A stretch of 64,000 bases of DNA from Symbiodinium natans (GCA_905221605.1 CAJNDS010001112.1:513001-577000), one strand, 5' to 3'; positions 32,310 through 42,264 are shown, counted from the first letter of the stretch. Numbers and translations are program-made. The notes: generated from the letters alone by a model not told the origin.

Positions 32310-32940
32310 AGTAGTTATTTTGAAAAGCACATCTTTGACATCCCATTGGACATCCAATTGCTTATACGCAGATGGGGTGAACACGGCTGCTATGCTTCGA
32401 ACGCAGCGTCAGATCGAGGCGATCTGACCTCATGCTTGACATGGGGGTTTCCGAAATTAGGGGGTATCTTATTGAGGTCCATTTTAGAAGGGAATCCTGC
32501 TATTTGGGGTCTATATTCGGGGTCGGTCATTTTCGTAAACTCCCACATGGTAAGATTGTAGCTTGGACACTTAAGGTTGTGCCCTTGGGTTTTGGGGACC
32601 CTTTTTAAAAGATCCTTGAGGTAGTGTACTTTAAGGGGAACCCGTAGGGGTACGAGTCTTAATCCCTTGAGTCGATGTTCCCAAGGGTGTCGTGTTTGGG
32701 GTTCCACTCATGGTAAGTTCTCTAAAATATGGTCCCTTTTTGGGTGCCCTAAAATAATGAGTAGGCCGCTTTACAATAAGGACCCCAAAAGCGACCATTG
32801 TCTTAGAAGTGACCACATACGTGTCCAGTTTCCCAAGGTGGTTGCACGGCCGTGTTATGATGCCCGTAGGCTAGATGGATTTATCTGATTATCTCCAAGG
32901 CCATTGCCTGGTTCAGGACGAAGCGTAGTCAGAGCTGCAC
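32310..32940. other. Unique block with two palindromic elements, no gene called
   Basis: Telomere-like repeats are absent here. 32444-32525 resembles family J (GGGGTA, TTGGGGTC, TATTTGGGG) and 32713-32815 a ~100-bp element shared with 36690-36802 (AATATGGTCCCTTTT core). Open frames of 70-105 codons occur on both strands and overlap; none has supporting features. Confidence 0.5.
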
Positions 32941-33180
32941 CCAGAAACACAAGCCCTAGACCCTAAACCCGAAACCTCAAACCCCAAAACCTGAACCCAA
33001 AACCCTAAACCCTGAATCCTAAGCCCTGAACCCTAAACCTCCAACCCCAAAACCGAAACCCAGAACCCTAAACCCAGAGCCCTAAGCCCTAAAATCTAAA
33101 CCCTAAACCCTAAACCCCAAACCCCGAACCCTAAACCCTACACCCCAAACTCGCGCCGAGGCTCGAAGGAGCAGAGCGCC

Positions 33181-33440
33181 TTATGATTTTCTTTTCTTGG
33201 CCGCTTTGGCATCCTGCGGCACTGGCTTCAAGTGACACACCGCGCTGGTCTAGGGTTTAGGGTTTAGGGTTTAGGGTTTAGGGTTTAGGGCTACTAGTGC
33301 GAGTACGAGTACTTGCACTCAAGGTAATGCAAAAAAACATTATCAATCACTATCATTCCATGCACGTGTGCGCGTGGATCTCGGGATTGGGCCTTCTCCG
33401 CTGCGGCTGCGGGTTCTTTCCGCTTTGCTGGCGCTTCTTC
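33181..33440 (-). CDS. Two candidate terminal exons with a lysine-rich C-terminus
   Basis: Exon 33440-33366 (CCTGAG|GAAGAAGCG to CAC|GTGCATGG) reads EEAPAKRKEPAAAAEKAQSR in phase 0; exon 33249-33181 (CCCTAG|ACCAGC) continues in phase to TAA, ending DAKAAKKRKS. A nuclear-localisation-like basic C-terminus is plausible. The first exon is also open in another phase with higher third-position G/C, which would give a different, shorter C-terminus, so the frame is not settled. No family recognised. Confidence 0.42.
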
Positions 33441-33913
33441 CTCAGGGAGGTTTAGGGTTTAGGGTTTAGGGTTTAGGGTTTAGGGTTTAGGGTTTAGGGT
33501 TTAGGGTTTAGGGTTTAGGGCTGAGGGGATTCTACAAATTCCATGGGTGGACGGAAGTTTTGGCAAGGTCTCAGGGTCTCATTTCAACACGCGGATGTGT
33601 GCCAAGGACGTTGAGTCAGGCTGCCACGATTTAGGGGCTACTTAGGTTTTAGGGACTACACTTCGGGGTTATGTAAGGGGAACAAGATTAAGGGTCCCTT
33701 TTAGGGGCCCCTCCTTATACCCCTTCAGTCGTAGGATGGGCAGAAGCTGATCCCGGAGAGCTTAAATATTAAAAAAGGAGCCCCTTCAATAGCACCTAAA
33801 CCCTAAACCCTAAACCCTAAACCCTAAACCCTAAACCCTAAACCCTAAACCCTAAACCCTAAACCCTAAACCCTAAACCCTAAACCCTAAACCCTAAACC
33901 CTAAACCCTAAAC

Positions 33914-33966
33914 CCTTTTCTTTTCTTGGGGGAGGGGCGGGACTTCAAGGCCGACGGATGAGGGAG
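33914..33966 (-). CDS. Candidate exon with SPKKRK motif
   Basis: TTGAG|CTCCCT to AAAAGG|GTTTAGGG gives 17 codons + 2 nt, reading LPHPSALKSRPSPKKRKG. SPKKRK resembles a classical nuclear localisation signal. It may belong to the same gene as 33181-33440, but the phase then favours that exon's alternative frame. Confidence 0.32.
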
Positions 33967-34301
33967 CTCAACCCGAAGGGTTGAACCCCAAACGATTTAG
34001 GGTTTAGGGTTGAGGGCCTTCGGGACTTGGGCTTGACGAGTTGCAGGGTTTAGGGTTTAGAAGCTCCGAGGGCCCCCTCGCCCCCAACCCTAAACCCTAA
34101 ACCCCAAACCCCAAACCCTAAACCCTAAACCCACAAAGGCCTTCGGCGGCTCTTCTTCCGGGCTGCCGATAAGGACTGTGGCTTTTGAGGCCTGCGTGTG
34201 GGCTTGCTGAAGGCTTGGGGTTTGTAAGGTTTAGGGTTTAGGGTTTGGGGTTTGGGGTTTAGGGTTTAGGGTTTAGGGCTTAGGACTTAGGGTTTAGGGT
34301 T

Positions 34302-34430
34302 GTAGGGTTGTAGGGTTGTAGGGTTGTAGGGTTGTAGGGTTGTAGGGTTGTAGGGTTGTAGGGTTGTAGGGTTGTAGGGTTGTAGGGTTGTAGGGTTGTA
34401 GGGTTCTAGGGTTCTAGGGTTCTAGGGTTT
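34302..34430. repeat. TTGTAGGG octamer array passing into TTCTAGGG
   Basis: About a dozen clean GGGTTGTA octamers are followed by three GGGTTCTA octamers, next to ordinary TTTAGGG units. Each variant forms its own homogeneous sub-array. Confidence 0.9.
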
Positions 34431-34689
34431 GGACGGCGGGGGTTTAGGGCAAAGTAGCTCCTGCGTTTCACGGCGGGCGTGGGCTTTGGGGTAGTCCACA
34501 GTGAAAGTTGCATGGGCACCTACGTTGTAGGACGCCTAAACCTTGAACCCTCAAGCCCCAGAACCCCTACAACCCAGACTTTACCCAAATATCCAAGTAC
34601 CCTAAACCCTACATAAACCCTAAACCCCAAACCCTACACCCTAAACCCTAAACCTCGGAGCCTTCAAAAACCCTAAATGCCAAACTTGG

Positions 34690-34745
34690 GCTCGAACCTC
34701 TGTTTGCGAGCCCTCGACCACTCTAACCACTACAACCCAAACTCT
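34690..34745 (-). other. tRNA-like A-box/B-box relic (uncertain)
   Basis: On the minus strand, GTAGTGGTTAGAGTGG resembles a tRNA A-box region and GGTTCGAGCCC about 30 bases later fits a B box (GGTTCGANNCC). However, GGGCTCG and CGAGCCC pair directly with each other, and no 7-bp acceptor stem closes the structure. I read it as a tRNA-derived SINE relic or chance, not a functional tRNA. Confidence 0.2.
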
Positions 34746-34918
34746 GATTCTGGGGTTCAGGGTTCAGGGTTCAGGGTTCAGGGTTCAGGGTTCAGGGTTT
34801 AGGGTTTAGAGTTTAGGGTTTAGGGTTTAGGGTTTAGGGAACCCTCCTGCCAGCCTCGGCGTCGACCACCGGGGCGTCAGCTGAAGGCGCCTCCACTTTG
34901 TCTTGAAGGTTCACTTCC

Positions 34919-35030
34919 CGGATCTTCCAAACCCCCTCACTAAAGAATATGCCCTAATGTATACTAAGGATCATGAGTACGCGTTAGGGCATATTCCTTA
35001 GTGAAGGGGCTTTGGAACATCCTGGTTGCT
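34919..35030. mobile_element. Palindromic element family B (full copy)
   Basis: GGATCTTCCAAACCCCCTCA and inverted GAAGGGGCTTTGGAACATCC close a nearly perfect hairpin of about 105 bp with TATGCCCTAAT/GTTAGGGCATA inner arms. Confidence 0.75.
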
Positions 35031-35614
35031 TGTCATGATAACTTCCCGAAATCAGCCTGAATTTCCCAACCTGACAAGCCGAGCTTAAGCAAATTAACCC
35101 AAATGCGCCTTTCAAGCCCCGCGGGGCTAGGCCTCCCAAACCTCTGAAAAAAAGGGGCCCTTTCAAACTGGCCAAAAGCTAAGCCCGACACATTCGCACA
35201 ACATCAACGAGCCAGCCGTATGTTTATCTCAGTTGCGGAGTTCAAAAGTTCTACAGGGGATTCTAGTATCCCAAGAAGTGTAACGTGTGCTCACTCAGCT
35301 ACGAAGTTGTGAAGCTAGGCAGATCGGAGGCATGTCGATCCGTCCCGTGGATGAGACCTGTGGATGAGATGGTGTACTCTACTGAACTTGGAACCCTGGC
35401 GAGATTATGTTTTTGCTGTTTCTTAGGAATTATAGTGCCCAATAATTAAAATTTATTTCCAAGTACCCCTAAGTGTAGTGGAACGCCACCAGACTTTCTC
35501 GCAGCTGGCCTGGGTAAAACAGAACCCCTGGCTAAACCCTAAACCCTAAACCCTAAACCCTAAACCCTAAACCCTAAACCCTAAACCCTAAACCCTAAAC
35601 CCTAAACCCTAAAC

Positions 35615-35660
35615 CAAATGCCCATGAAGCCGGAGAAACTTTGGCGTCGCAGCCGAGTTT
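35615..35660 (-). CDS. Candidate exon inside a telomere-flanked hairpin
   Basis: TTTAAG|AAACTC to TTTG|GTTTAGGG gives 15 codons + 1 nt, reading KLGCDAKVSPASWAF. The unusual point is the setting: a perfect 17-bp inverted repeat (35614-35630 and 35687-35703, CCAAATGCCCATGAAGC) brackets the block, with CCCTAAA on the left and TTTAGGG on the right. Confidence 0.3.
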
Positions 35661-35934
35661 CTTAAAGGAGCGGGTTTGGGCACCGTGCTTCATGGGCATT
35701 TGGGTTTAGGGTTTAGGGTTTAAGGTTTAGGGTTTAGGGATTTATGTGATGATTAGGGCAGGGTTCTTCCCTCATCCCCCCCCCCTCCCTGCCCCCCTTC
35801 CCCCAAAAATAAAGTTTGAACCAAGGTTCACAATCAACACTTTCGGTCAACACGTTTCGGTCAAACTTTGCCGTCAAAACGTTATTGGGACCCAAACCCC
35901 ATACAATTTTCATAAACCCTAAACCCTAAACCCA

Positions 35935-36155
35935 AGCCCTAAACCCTAAGCCCTAAGCCCTAAGCCCTAAGCCCTAAGCCCTACGCCCGAAGCCCTAAGC
36001 CCTAAGCCCTAAGCCCTAAGCCCTAAGCCCTAAGCCCTAAGCCCTAAGCCCTAAGCCCTAAGCCCTAAGCCCTAAGCCCTAAGCCCTAAGCCCTAAGCCC
36101 TAAGCCCTAAGCCCTAAACCCTAAACCCTAAACCCTAAACCCTAAACCCTAAACC
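35935..36155. repeat. CCCTAAG variant heptamer array
   Basis: About 25 CCCTAAG units (35945-36116), bordered by ordinary CCCTAAA units. Similar smaller arrays are at 22304-22372, 44871-44922 and 55797-55840. Confidence 0.92.
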
Positions 36156-36159
36156 GACC

Positions 36160-37687
36160 GAAGCCCTGCTGCCTCCTCGTCGTCGTCGTCGTCGACTTCG
36201 ACGAAGCCTTTGGGGCGCTCTGGGACGGTTGCAACCTGGACGCCGCATCTTCGAAGTCAAGTCGTTCAGGGCTTCGGGTTTAGGGTTTAGGGTTTAGGGC
36301 TAAGGGCTAAGGGTTAAGGGTTAAGGCTTAAGGGTTTCGGGTTTAGGGTTTAGGGTTTATAAGGGTCTATAGGGTTTAGGGTCGAAGTCGACGCGCGAAA
36401 ATGGAAGTTCTCAGAGTTGATGGTTTCTCTGGGGGGCTCTTACTGTTTTACGGAGCCTGCTATCTAGGGCACCCCATACTACTATTAAACCCTCTCCCAA
36501 AAGGGTGTAGGGTATAGGGTTTAGGGTTTAGGGTTTAGGGTTTAGGGTTTAGGGATAAATACTCCCAAAATTGCAACTAGTAGACTAATTAGAGGACTTC
36601 TCTCTTGGAGAGTTGCCCAAGTGCAGATGTCATTCAAACTCAAAGGTTCGAAAACAACAAGCAAAAGAACATCGGCAACCGCTTTTGAAGTCAAGTATTT
36701 CTAGAATATGGTCCCTTTTGGGTCCTCAATTAGTTAATAAGGCTGGCCTATTCTACAGGGTACCCAGACAGACCATCAATTTCAGAACTGACCATACAGG
36801 GTGTAGGTCTAGCTGTCAAAAAGAAGTGTCTCCGCGCGAGCTCCTCCACGACTCCTTCAGTTGAGCAACCGAAAGCCCCATGGGGGCACCTAGCTTTTGT
36901 CTACCCATGAAAGCTGCTGCCCCTTTTGGGGTAGTTTCATGGTCCCTTAGTATGGGCCCTGAAAGGACATCCCTTATACATCCCTTATACATATCAAAGG
37001 AGGGTAAGGGACCTTATTTAGGATTCATTTAACTACCCTTAGAGCTCAACAAGGAACTGAAACGAAGGGTCCCAAAGGTGGTTTTTTTCCGTAGCACAGG
37101 CAGCTTCGCGAAACGATGAAAAAGCAAACGGTTCTAAACTACGGTCTCCCAGGCACCCTTATCGCAATGCACAAGGCACCCTTACCAAACCCTTAGTGTC
37201 ATGGGTTCCCCTACTACCCCCCTCTACACTACTCCCCTCGGTTCTCCCCTTTGATAACCTTAATTAGTCTTAATTTACCGTAAATAGTCTATTAATTATG
37301 GAGGGAACCTACGGGGGGGGGTACAGAGGGGGGTAGTAAGGGAACCCATGACAGTGACTGTGCTCGTCGTGGGTTTTAGGGTTTGGGGGCCTCGGGTTCG
37401 ATGAAACTTTCGGGGATTTTGAAGGGCTGTATGGAATCAACAAAACGGTGAAGGTTACCTTCTCAGCACAACTCTAAACCCTAAACCCTAAACCCTAAGC
37501 CCTAAGCCAAAAGCCCTAAACCCTAAGAACCCAAAGACTCATGGTCACCGCGGCCTCAGTCTTCTTCCACAGCGGCCGCAGAGTACCATCACCGAACTTT
37601 CGAACTTCAACGAACCTCCGACTCAGTGGGAGGGTGATCTAACTTGCGTTTGGGGTGTAGGGTTTTGGGTTTGGGGTTTTGGGCTTG

Positions 37688-37690
<3 letters not shown>
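36160..37690. other. Elements and unique blocks, no supported gene
   Basis: Holds a GTC trinucleotide run (36178-36195), a TTTAGGG array (36516-36555), a ~100-bp element at 36690-36802 shared with 32713-32815, family I at 36931-37044 and family G at 37198-37353. A plus-strand 83-codon frame (36613-36864) runs through the shared element and is not accepted. Confidence 0.5.
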
Positions 37691-37793
<103 letters not shown>

Positions 37794-37839
37794 TTAGGGC
37801 TGAGCAGGCATGACCCATATTGTGAATACAGTATGTGTA

Positions 37840-38030
37840 TAAAAATGTAATATAGATATAAACACATATACAAATATGAATATAAATATATGTAAGAAAC
37901 TTAAACGAAAATTATAAATATGAATATGAATAAATCAATAACTAAATAACTAAATAACTAAATAACTAAATATATAAATATATAAATATATAAATATATG
38001 CTACCCCCCCCCCCCCCCCCCCCCATGCGC
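37840..38030. repeat. A/T-rich tandem tract and poly-C
   Basis: AACTAAAT and AATATATA units fill 37930-37998, followed by about 20 C at 38005-38024. It marks the left edge of the transposase-bearing island; no terminal inverted repeat was recognised here. Confidence 0.7.
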
Positions 38031-38287
38031 CCACGTTTTAGCATGATTTCTAGATATAAATCCTACTTTTTAGTAATCTTCCTGCTCATTTCTTTGACTG
38101 CGAGGGTCACTCACACAGGCTTTGCTTCAAAATTGTCTCTCAGCAGCAAAACTGGGGACTACTTGATTCGTTACTTAACCTCGAGTATAAGCACAACAAG
38201 TAACTAACTACTCCAAGCAGAAACTGGCAGCAGACCCCAACTACGGAGACGCTTGAGGATGATGGCGAGTGGACGCCGAAAAGAAGC

Positions 38288-39532
38288 TCACGTGTGTGCG
38301 AACTTACGCATGTGCTCGGCGCATAGGCTGCCGCAGCCGACCCAGTGATCTGAATTTTTAAACCAGTACTCGTACTGCGCGGAGCGAAGCTTTGCCCGCA
38401 ACAGCGCACTGTTAGATCTGGTGTGCTGATTGAGGATGAGGCGGCCCTTCAGGAACCTCCAGCATCGATCAATTATCTGCGTGCCCGATTTTGTCTTCAG
38501 GTACTTGCCCTTCGTGTTGGGGATCTTGTGCTTCACTATGCTGGTGTACTTGGGGGCAAGCCAGATCCACTTGCCGTTCCTTTTGACGCGTTTTTTACAG
38601 TGGATGACGCGGTCATGGAGAACGCCAGAGATCTTCGCCTTGTATGACTTGGCGGAGTCGGTGTGCAAGATCACGTGCCTATCTTGTAGCAACTTCGTCC
38701 CAAGAGTGGTCCACTCCGTTTTCCTGATAGCTCCAGGACCCGGCGCACGCTTGACTGTCAACTTTGGCGTGAGCTTGTGAAGCACCAGTGTGTCAGGCCG
38801 CCCTCTCTGGACTACACCTGCCCACTGTTCCCACATCACGGTCTCCCCCTTTTTGACGATCAAGTGTTTGAGGTCGGGTGTCTGCGAGATGTCTCTCTTG
38901 TCAAACGTGGCTTCGTCGGCCTCAATGTCTACCCAACTCTTGCCGTTGCCGAAGATGATGTCCCGCTCTTTTCTCTCAACGAAATCTCGGCGGAGCTTGC
39001 AAATCTTCTTGTCCATGTCCTCAATGGCTTTGTGGTTTTGGCCAAGCAGCAGATGGATAGTGCTTTGTGGGACTCTGTGCAACTTAAGCAGGAGCATGGC
39101 AGCTTGCATCTGCAGACTCTGGTTCTGTGGGCCTTGGCATTCGGTGAAGAGCGGATGCAGATGGTGTGGGTTGATGCGGGCTCTGCAATTTCGGGCGCTA
39201 CAGCGATGCTTCAGACCATAGCCCTTGAGGTCGGACAGCTTTGACAAGGTTCCAGTAGAACATCGTGGGCACTTCTTTCCCGCCCAATTGGGTAGGAGTT
39301 TGTCAGCAACCAGCATTTTGATGATTCCCTTCTCATCCGCTCTGAGTAGTTGTGGAAGTGTTCGCTTCCACTTCATCTGGTCTTTGCGTACACCGCGTGG
39401 TCCCACTGATGTTTTTTCACGGGTGTACTTCACTGACTTCCACTCCTGGCTTTTCTTGCAGGCAGGTCGCTTCTGCACATACCGACGCAACTTACCCTTC
39501 TTGGCGATGACATTCTGGTTGGGCTTGCCCAT
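38288..39532 (-). CDS. ISXO2/Merlin (IS1595-like) DDE transposase, 414 aa
   Basis: Intronless ORF starting at an ATG in a good context (GCCATGGG), with a TAA six bases upstream fixing the start. Residues 1-60 are basic. Residues 88-116 form a zinc-finger-like CxxC...C-x4-C (C88, C91, C111, C116), as is usual ahead of ISXO2-type catalytic domains. Residues ~200-365 match the domain pattern: VDIEADEATF with D206, the HTDSAKSY segment with D292, and GTQIIDRCWRFLKGRL. Family members usually have a Glu (or Asn) where this protein has D355, so the triad reads D-D-D. The function expected is cut-and-paste transposition in the nucleus. Two more ORFs lie upstream on the same strand. A GTAAGT (38314-38309) lies near the 3' end, so a short alternative C-terminus by splicing is possible. 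No terminal inverted repeats or target duplication found by eye. Confidence 0.85.
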   Translation of the reverse strand: MGKPNQNVIAKKGKLRRYVQKRPACKKSQEWKSVKYTREKTSVGPRGVRKDQMKWKRTLPQLLRADEKGIIKMLVADKLLPNWAGKKCPRCSTGTLSKLSDLKGYGLKHRCSARNCRARINPHHLHPLFTECQGPQNQSLQMQAAMLLLKLHRVPQSTIHLLLGQNHKAIEDMDKKICKLRRDFVERKERDIIFGNGKSWVDIEADEATFDKRDISQTPDLKHLIVKKGETVMWEQWAGVVQRGRPDTLVLHKLTPKLTVKRAPGPGAIRKTEWTTLGTKLLQDRHVILHTDSAKSYKAKISGVLHDRVIHCKKRVKRNGKWIWLAPKYTSIVKHKIPNTKGKYLKTKSGTQIIDRCWRFLKGRLILNQHTRSNSALLRAKLRSAQYEYWFKNSDHWVGCGSLCAEHMRKFAHT

Positions 39533-39841
39533 GGCTTACAAGGCTCCCACGACAACTACGACTACGACAGACGCCTACTTGAAAAACAAACTGCAGAGCT
39601 CATGGATTGCAGAGGATCACGACGCTAAACGATAGGCACAGTGGCGTGGCGGACTCTTTGTGCAGTCTCGCAGAGACGGAGCTGATGCTCCAAAGGCTGC
39701 TGCTCGCCAGAGATCGCGATTGGCAAAAGCTAGAGGCTTATCAATGGCCTGGTGTGCTATGAAGGAGTTAAGATTTCATCCTGTACCACATGCTACAAAA
39801 CGTGGACAGGAGGTGCTCAAGGCACGACGAAGTAGTCATGC

Positions 39842-40300
39842 TCACTCGGCATCATCCATGAAACCGGCAAGCTCCTGGGACAAGTCATCCATGGGATCCG
39901 GGATGTCTGAAGCCACATCCATAGCGTCACCAGACTCTGCCCTTGGCGAGTTTGCCTTTGGAGATGAGCACGACGATGGCATCTTGGGCGAAGGGATCGC
40001 AGATGTTGATTTGGGCCTTGGCGAGTTGGCAGATGCTGCGAGAGAAGGCGCCTTTGGAGATGGAGGCGGTGTCTTCTTGTGAGAAGGGGATAATTTCGCG
40101 GATCTTGGCACTGACGAGTTTGCAGATGATCCAACAGACGATGCCTTTGCAGCTGTTGGAGATGGCGGCGGGGTAGGGTCGGAGATGTCGATGCGGAGAA
40201 CGCGTTTGCCGAGCGCTTGTTTGAAACTCTTGAACTTTGCTTCGACATCGACACACTCCTTCTTGACCGCAACCTTATGAAAAATGTGTATGTGTTCGAC
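39842..40300 (-). CDS. Ser/Pro/Lys-rich accessory ORF without ATG start, ~152 aa
   Basis: A minus-strand frame is open from a TAG at 40303-40301 to the TGA at 39844-39842, with no ATG in its first 130 codons; the first in-frame GTG is at 40111. The frame may be entered by splicing (TAAGTAG|GTCGAA at 40301) or start at a non-ATG codon. It begins with a mixed-charge stretch (VEAKFKSFKQALGKRVLRID), continues as a low-complexity S/P/K region with two related blocks each starting TPPPSP, and ends in an acidic, probably helical tail (DDLSQELAGFMDDAE). It lies between the helicase-like gene (77 bp away) and the transposase (309 bp). A 151-codon frame (39817-40272, TTG start) overlaps but is Arg/His/Gln-biased and less protein-like. 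The function is unknown; the SPK repeats and acidic tail recall DNA- or chromatin-binding linkers, which is only a guess. Confidence 0.5.
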   Translation of the reverse strand, partial: VEHIHIFHKVAVKKECVDVEAKFKSFKQALGKRVLRIDISDPTPPPSPTAAKASSVGSSANSSVPRSAKLSPSHKKTPPPSPKAPSLAASANSPRPKSTSAIPSPKMPSSCSSPKANSPRAESGDAMDVASDIPDPMDDLSQELAGFMDDAE

Positions 40301-40377
40301 CTACTTATAGCTCTATCAATATAACATATGGTTTAGGGCTTAGGGCTCAGATAGATATACACAAAAACCAAAATATC
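40301..40377. other. Short spacer with a telomere-like remnant
   Basis: The spacer between the two upstream ORFs contains GGTTTAGGGCTTAGGGCTCAG, a degenerate telomere-like piece, and an A-rich run. No promoter recognised. Confidence 0.5.
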
Positions 40378-42264
40378 TTATAAAGAGAAAGCAACTGGGG
40401 TGGGTGGAACTGCAGCCTCCTCCTTCGTACCTTCCGTCTCGGTGTTCTCTTTTAATTCTTCACGTGTCGCAGCCGCATTCTGTAGGAGAGCACTTGAAGA
40501 CTTGACAGACCTGAAACGCTTGGTTGGCGGCTCTGCCTGGACTTGCTCATTCTCTTGCTCAGGGAAATAGGTTGTGGAGGCGGAGATGCCTGCGAGTGTT
40601 GGGCGCACCTCCTCGACATACTTCGCTCCATTTAGTTTTCGACCCAAGACAGTGCAGCAGCGAGGAACGTCCTCACCGTCAAGTGCTGCCTGTAGGAGAT
40701 TCAGGGACCACTGCAAGTTCTCCTGATGAGTAGGTCTGGGTGGAAGAGCAAAGCCGCGTTTGTAGGCTGTAAATGTGGACCGGGAGCATGGAGAGACTAG
40801 GCCGAAGTCTTCGCTAGGCCAAGCTGTTCGTGGGATGGCGTCTCGGGTTGTCCCTGGTGTACGGACATATATGCCCACGTCAGTGAAGACGACAACGCAT
40901 GATCTCTTCAAGACGGCGAGCAAGTCTTCCTCGTCAAACTCACGGTGAAAGGACGGACGGATGAGTTTGTAGAAGTTTTCGAACGTCACTGAGTCGGATT
41001 CTCGTCCAGGGGACATGGGTTTCTCAACTGTCCTGTCATAGGGGTTTGAGCACAGTTGGCAAAGCTGACCTTTTTCATACGACGATGCATTCCATCGGGC
41101 CATGGTCTTTCTGTCCAGGCCTGACACTTCCGTGACAGCCTTCACAGATGCGGCTTGTTCACGATAAAGGTTGCCGTCATCGTAAACACGGGGTTTGGTG
41201 CGACGACCGCGTTCCTTCCGAAAGTAGTCGAGGTGACTGGCTGTCTGGAAGCCTGGAACTTCTTGTGTACGATCTTCCTGAAGAAGCCAGAATGCAGACA
41301 TGAGGTGCGACAGAGTGTAAGACGCCGGACTTTTCCCAACTTCAGACTTGCCGATCCAGATCACCGAATGGCCCGTGAGATAGGGCAAGATGGGGGCAAA
41401 CACGGTGTTGATTGCCCAAGGTGTGAAGTCGACGAGTGTGAGTGGCCAGTCCCTGATGGTCCCAGCCTGTGCCCCTTTGTCCGCCTGACACCTCAAGAAT
41501 TCCTTGATGACTCCTCTGTCCCACTTGTGCAAGGGGCTGTTTGGATCGTTCACTTGCTCCTCCGTCCAGGAAGTGAACTGGCCGTCGTCGTTCTCTGTGG
41601 GGCCGTTGGCCTTGATGAATTGAAAGCCTGCTCTGATGTCATCTGTTTCCCTTGATGGCTTGTTGCTTGCATTCATGGGAACCAGCTTGCAATAGCGAAC
41701 TTGGAATCCGCCCAGACCCTCCAGCATGTACTGAAGAGCTCGGCTACCCTCACGAAAGTTTTTTTGGTAGTCAATTTCCAGAGGTCTTCCCGTGCACATG
41801 GACATGATAGCAGACGATATGACCTTGGTGCCTTCGGCAAACCGCACATGCTTGACGATGTTCCACTTCCTGTCGCCGGTCTTCAGGATAAACAGTTGCA
41901 TGCTGTACGGCAAGACGTTGTTTCCCTTCATTTTGATAGGAGCTGGGAGGTCCTGGTACCTTTGCTGAAGAAACATGGTTTCAATTTCCTTGAGATCGAG
42001 GTCCCCTTCGTAGTCAAGTACGACATCCAAGAACTGCACCCGCTTCTTCACTGAATCTTGAATTTCGTCTTTTGCAGGTAAATCCCCAATTTGAACAGAA
42101 CCCACAGGCTTGTGAACAACCATGGCCCTGTCGAGAAAGATTACCTTCATGCCCTCCGTGTTTGCGATTGCCTCTTCGAACGTGAGGGGGCCATCGAGGA
42201 TATCGTGGTCCTCATGGAGAGACTGCGCGAGAGAGATGGGCCTCTGCGGAGGGACGGAAGCCAT
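40378..42264 (-). CDS. P-loop protein with superfamily-3-helicase-like motifs, ~628 aa
   Basis: Long intronless ORF; it stays open to an upstream ATG at 42468 (696 aa), but the ATG at 42264 (MASVPPQRP) is preferred because the first 68 residues look like translated leader. Numbering from 42264: residues 1-290 have no recognised domain, and I see no HUH nuclease motifs. VIWIGKSEVGKS (302-312) is a Walker A. RVYDD (359-363) fits a Walker B. Residues 384-400 could be a B' region, and LCQLCSNPYD with N407 fits motif C of SF3 helicases. The A-to-B (~50) and B-to-C (~45) distances suit that superfamily. The C-terminus (570-628) is charged and disordered. Rep-type SF3 helicases unwind DNA in replication of small viruses, plasmids and some transposons; this role is an inference. 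The gene is first in a minus-strand trio with the S/P/K protein and the transposase, and a 1.7-kb repeat array begins immediately upstream. Confidence 0.6.
   Translation of the reverse strand: MASVPPQRPISLAQSLHEDHDILDGPLTFEEAIANTEGMKVIFLDRAMVVHKPVGSVQIGDLPAKDEIQDSVKKRVQFLDVVLDYEGDLDLKEIETMFLQQRYQDLPAPIKMKGNNVLPYSMQLFILKTGDRKWNIVKHVRFAEGTKVISSAIMSMCTGRPLEIDYQKNFREGSRALQYMLEGLGGFQVRYCKLVPMNASNKPSRETDDIRAGFQFIKANGPTENDDGQFTSWTEEQVNDPNSPLHKWDRGVIKEFLRCQADKGAQAGTIRDWPLTLVDFTPWAINTVFAPILPYLTGHSVIWIGKSEVGKSPASYTLSHLMSAFWLLQEDRTQEVPGFQTASHLDYFRKERGRRTKPRVYDDGNLYREQAASVKAVTEVSGLDRKTMARWNASSYEKGQLCQLCSNPYDRTVEKPMSPGRESDSVTFENFYKLIRPSFHREFDEEDLLAVLKRSCVVVFTDVGIYVRTPGTTRDAIPRTAWPSEDFGLVSPCSRSTFTAYKRGFALPPRPTHQENLQWSLNLLQAALDGEDVPRCCTVLGRKLNGAKYVEEVRPTLAGISASTTYFPEQENEQVQAEPPTKRFRSVKSSSALLQNAAATREELKENTETEGTKEEAAVPPTPVAFSL

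Noticed and set aside
39817-40272. 151-codon frame with a TTG start
   Set aside because: Arg/His/Gln-heavy composition and no ATG; the overlapping S/P/K frame has an ordered layout with repeats and an acidic tail.
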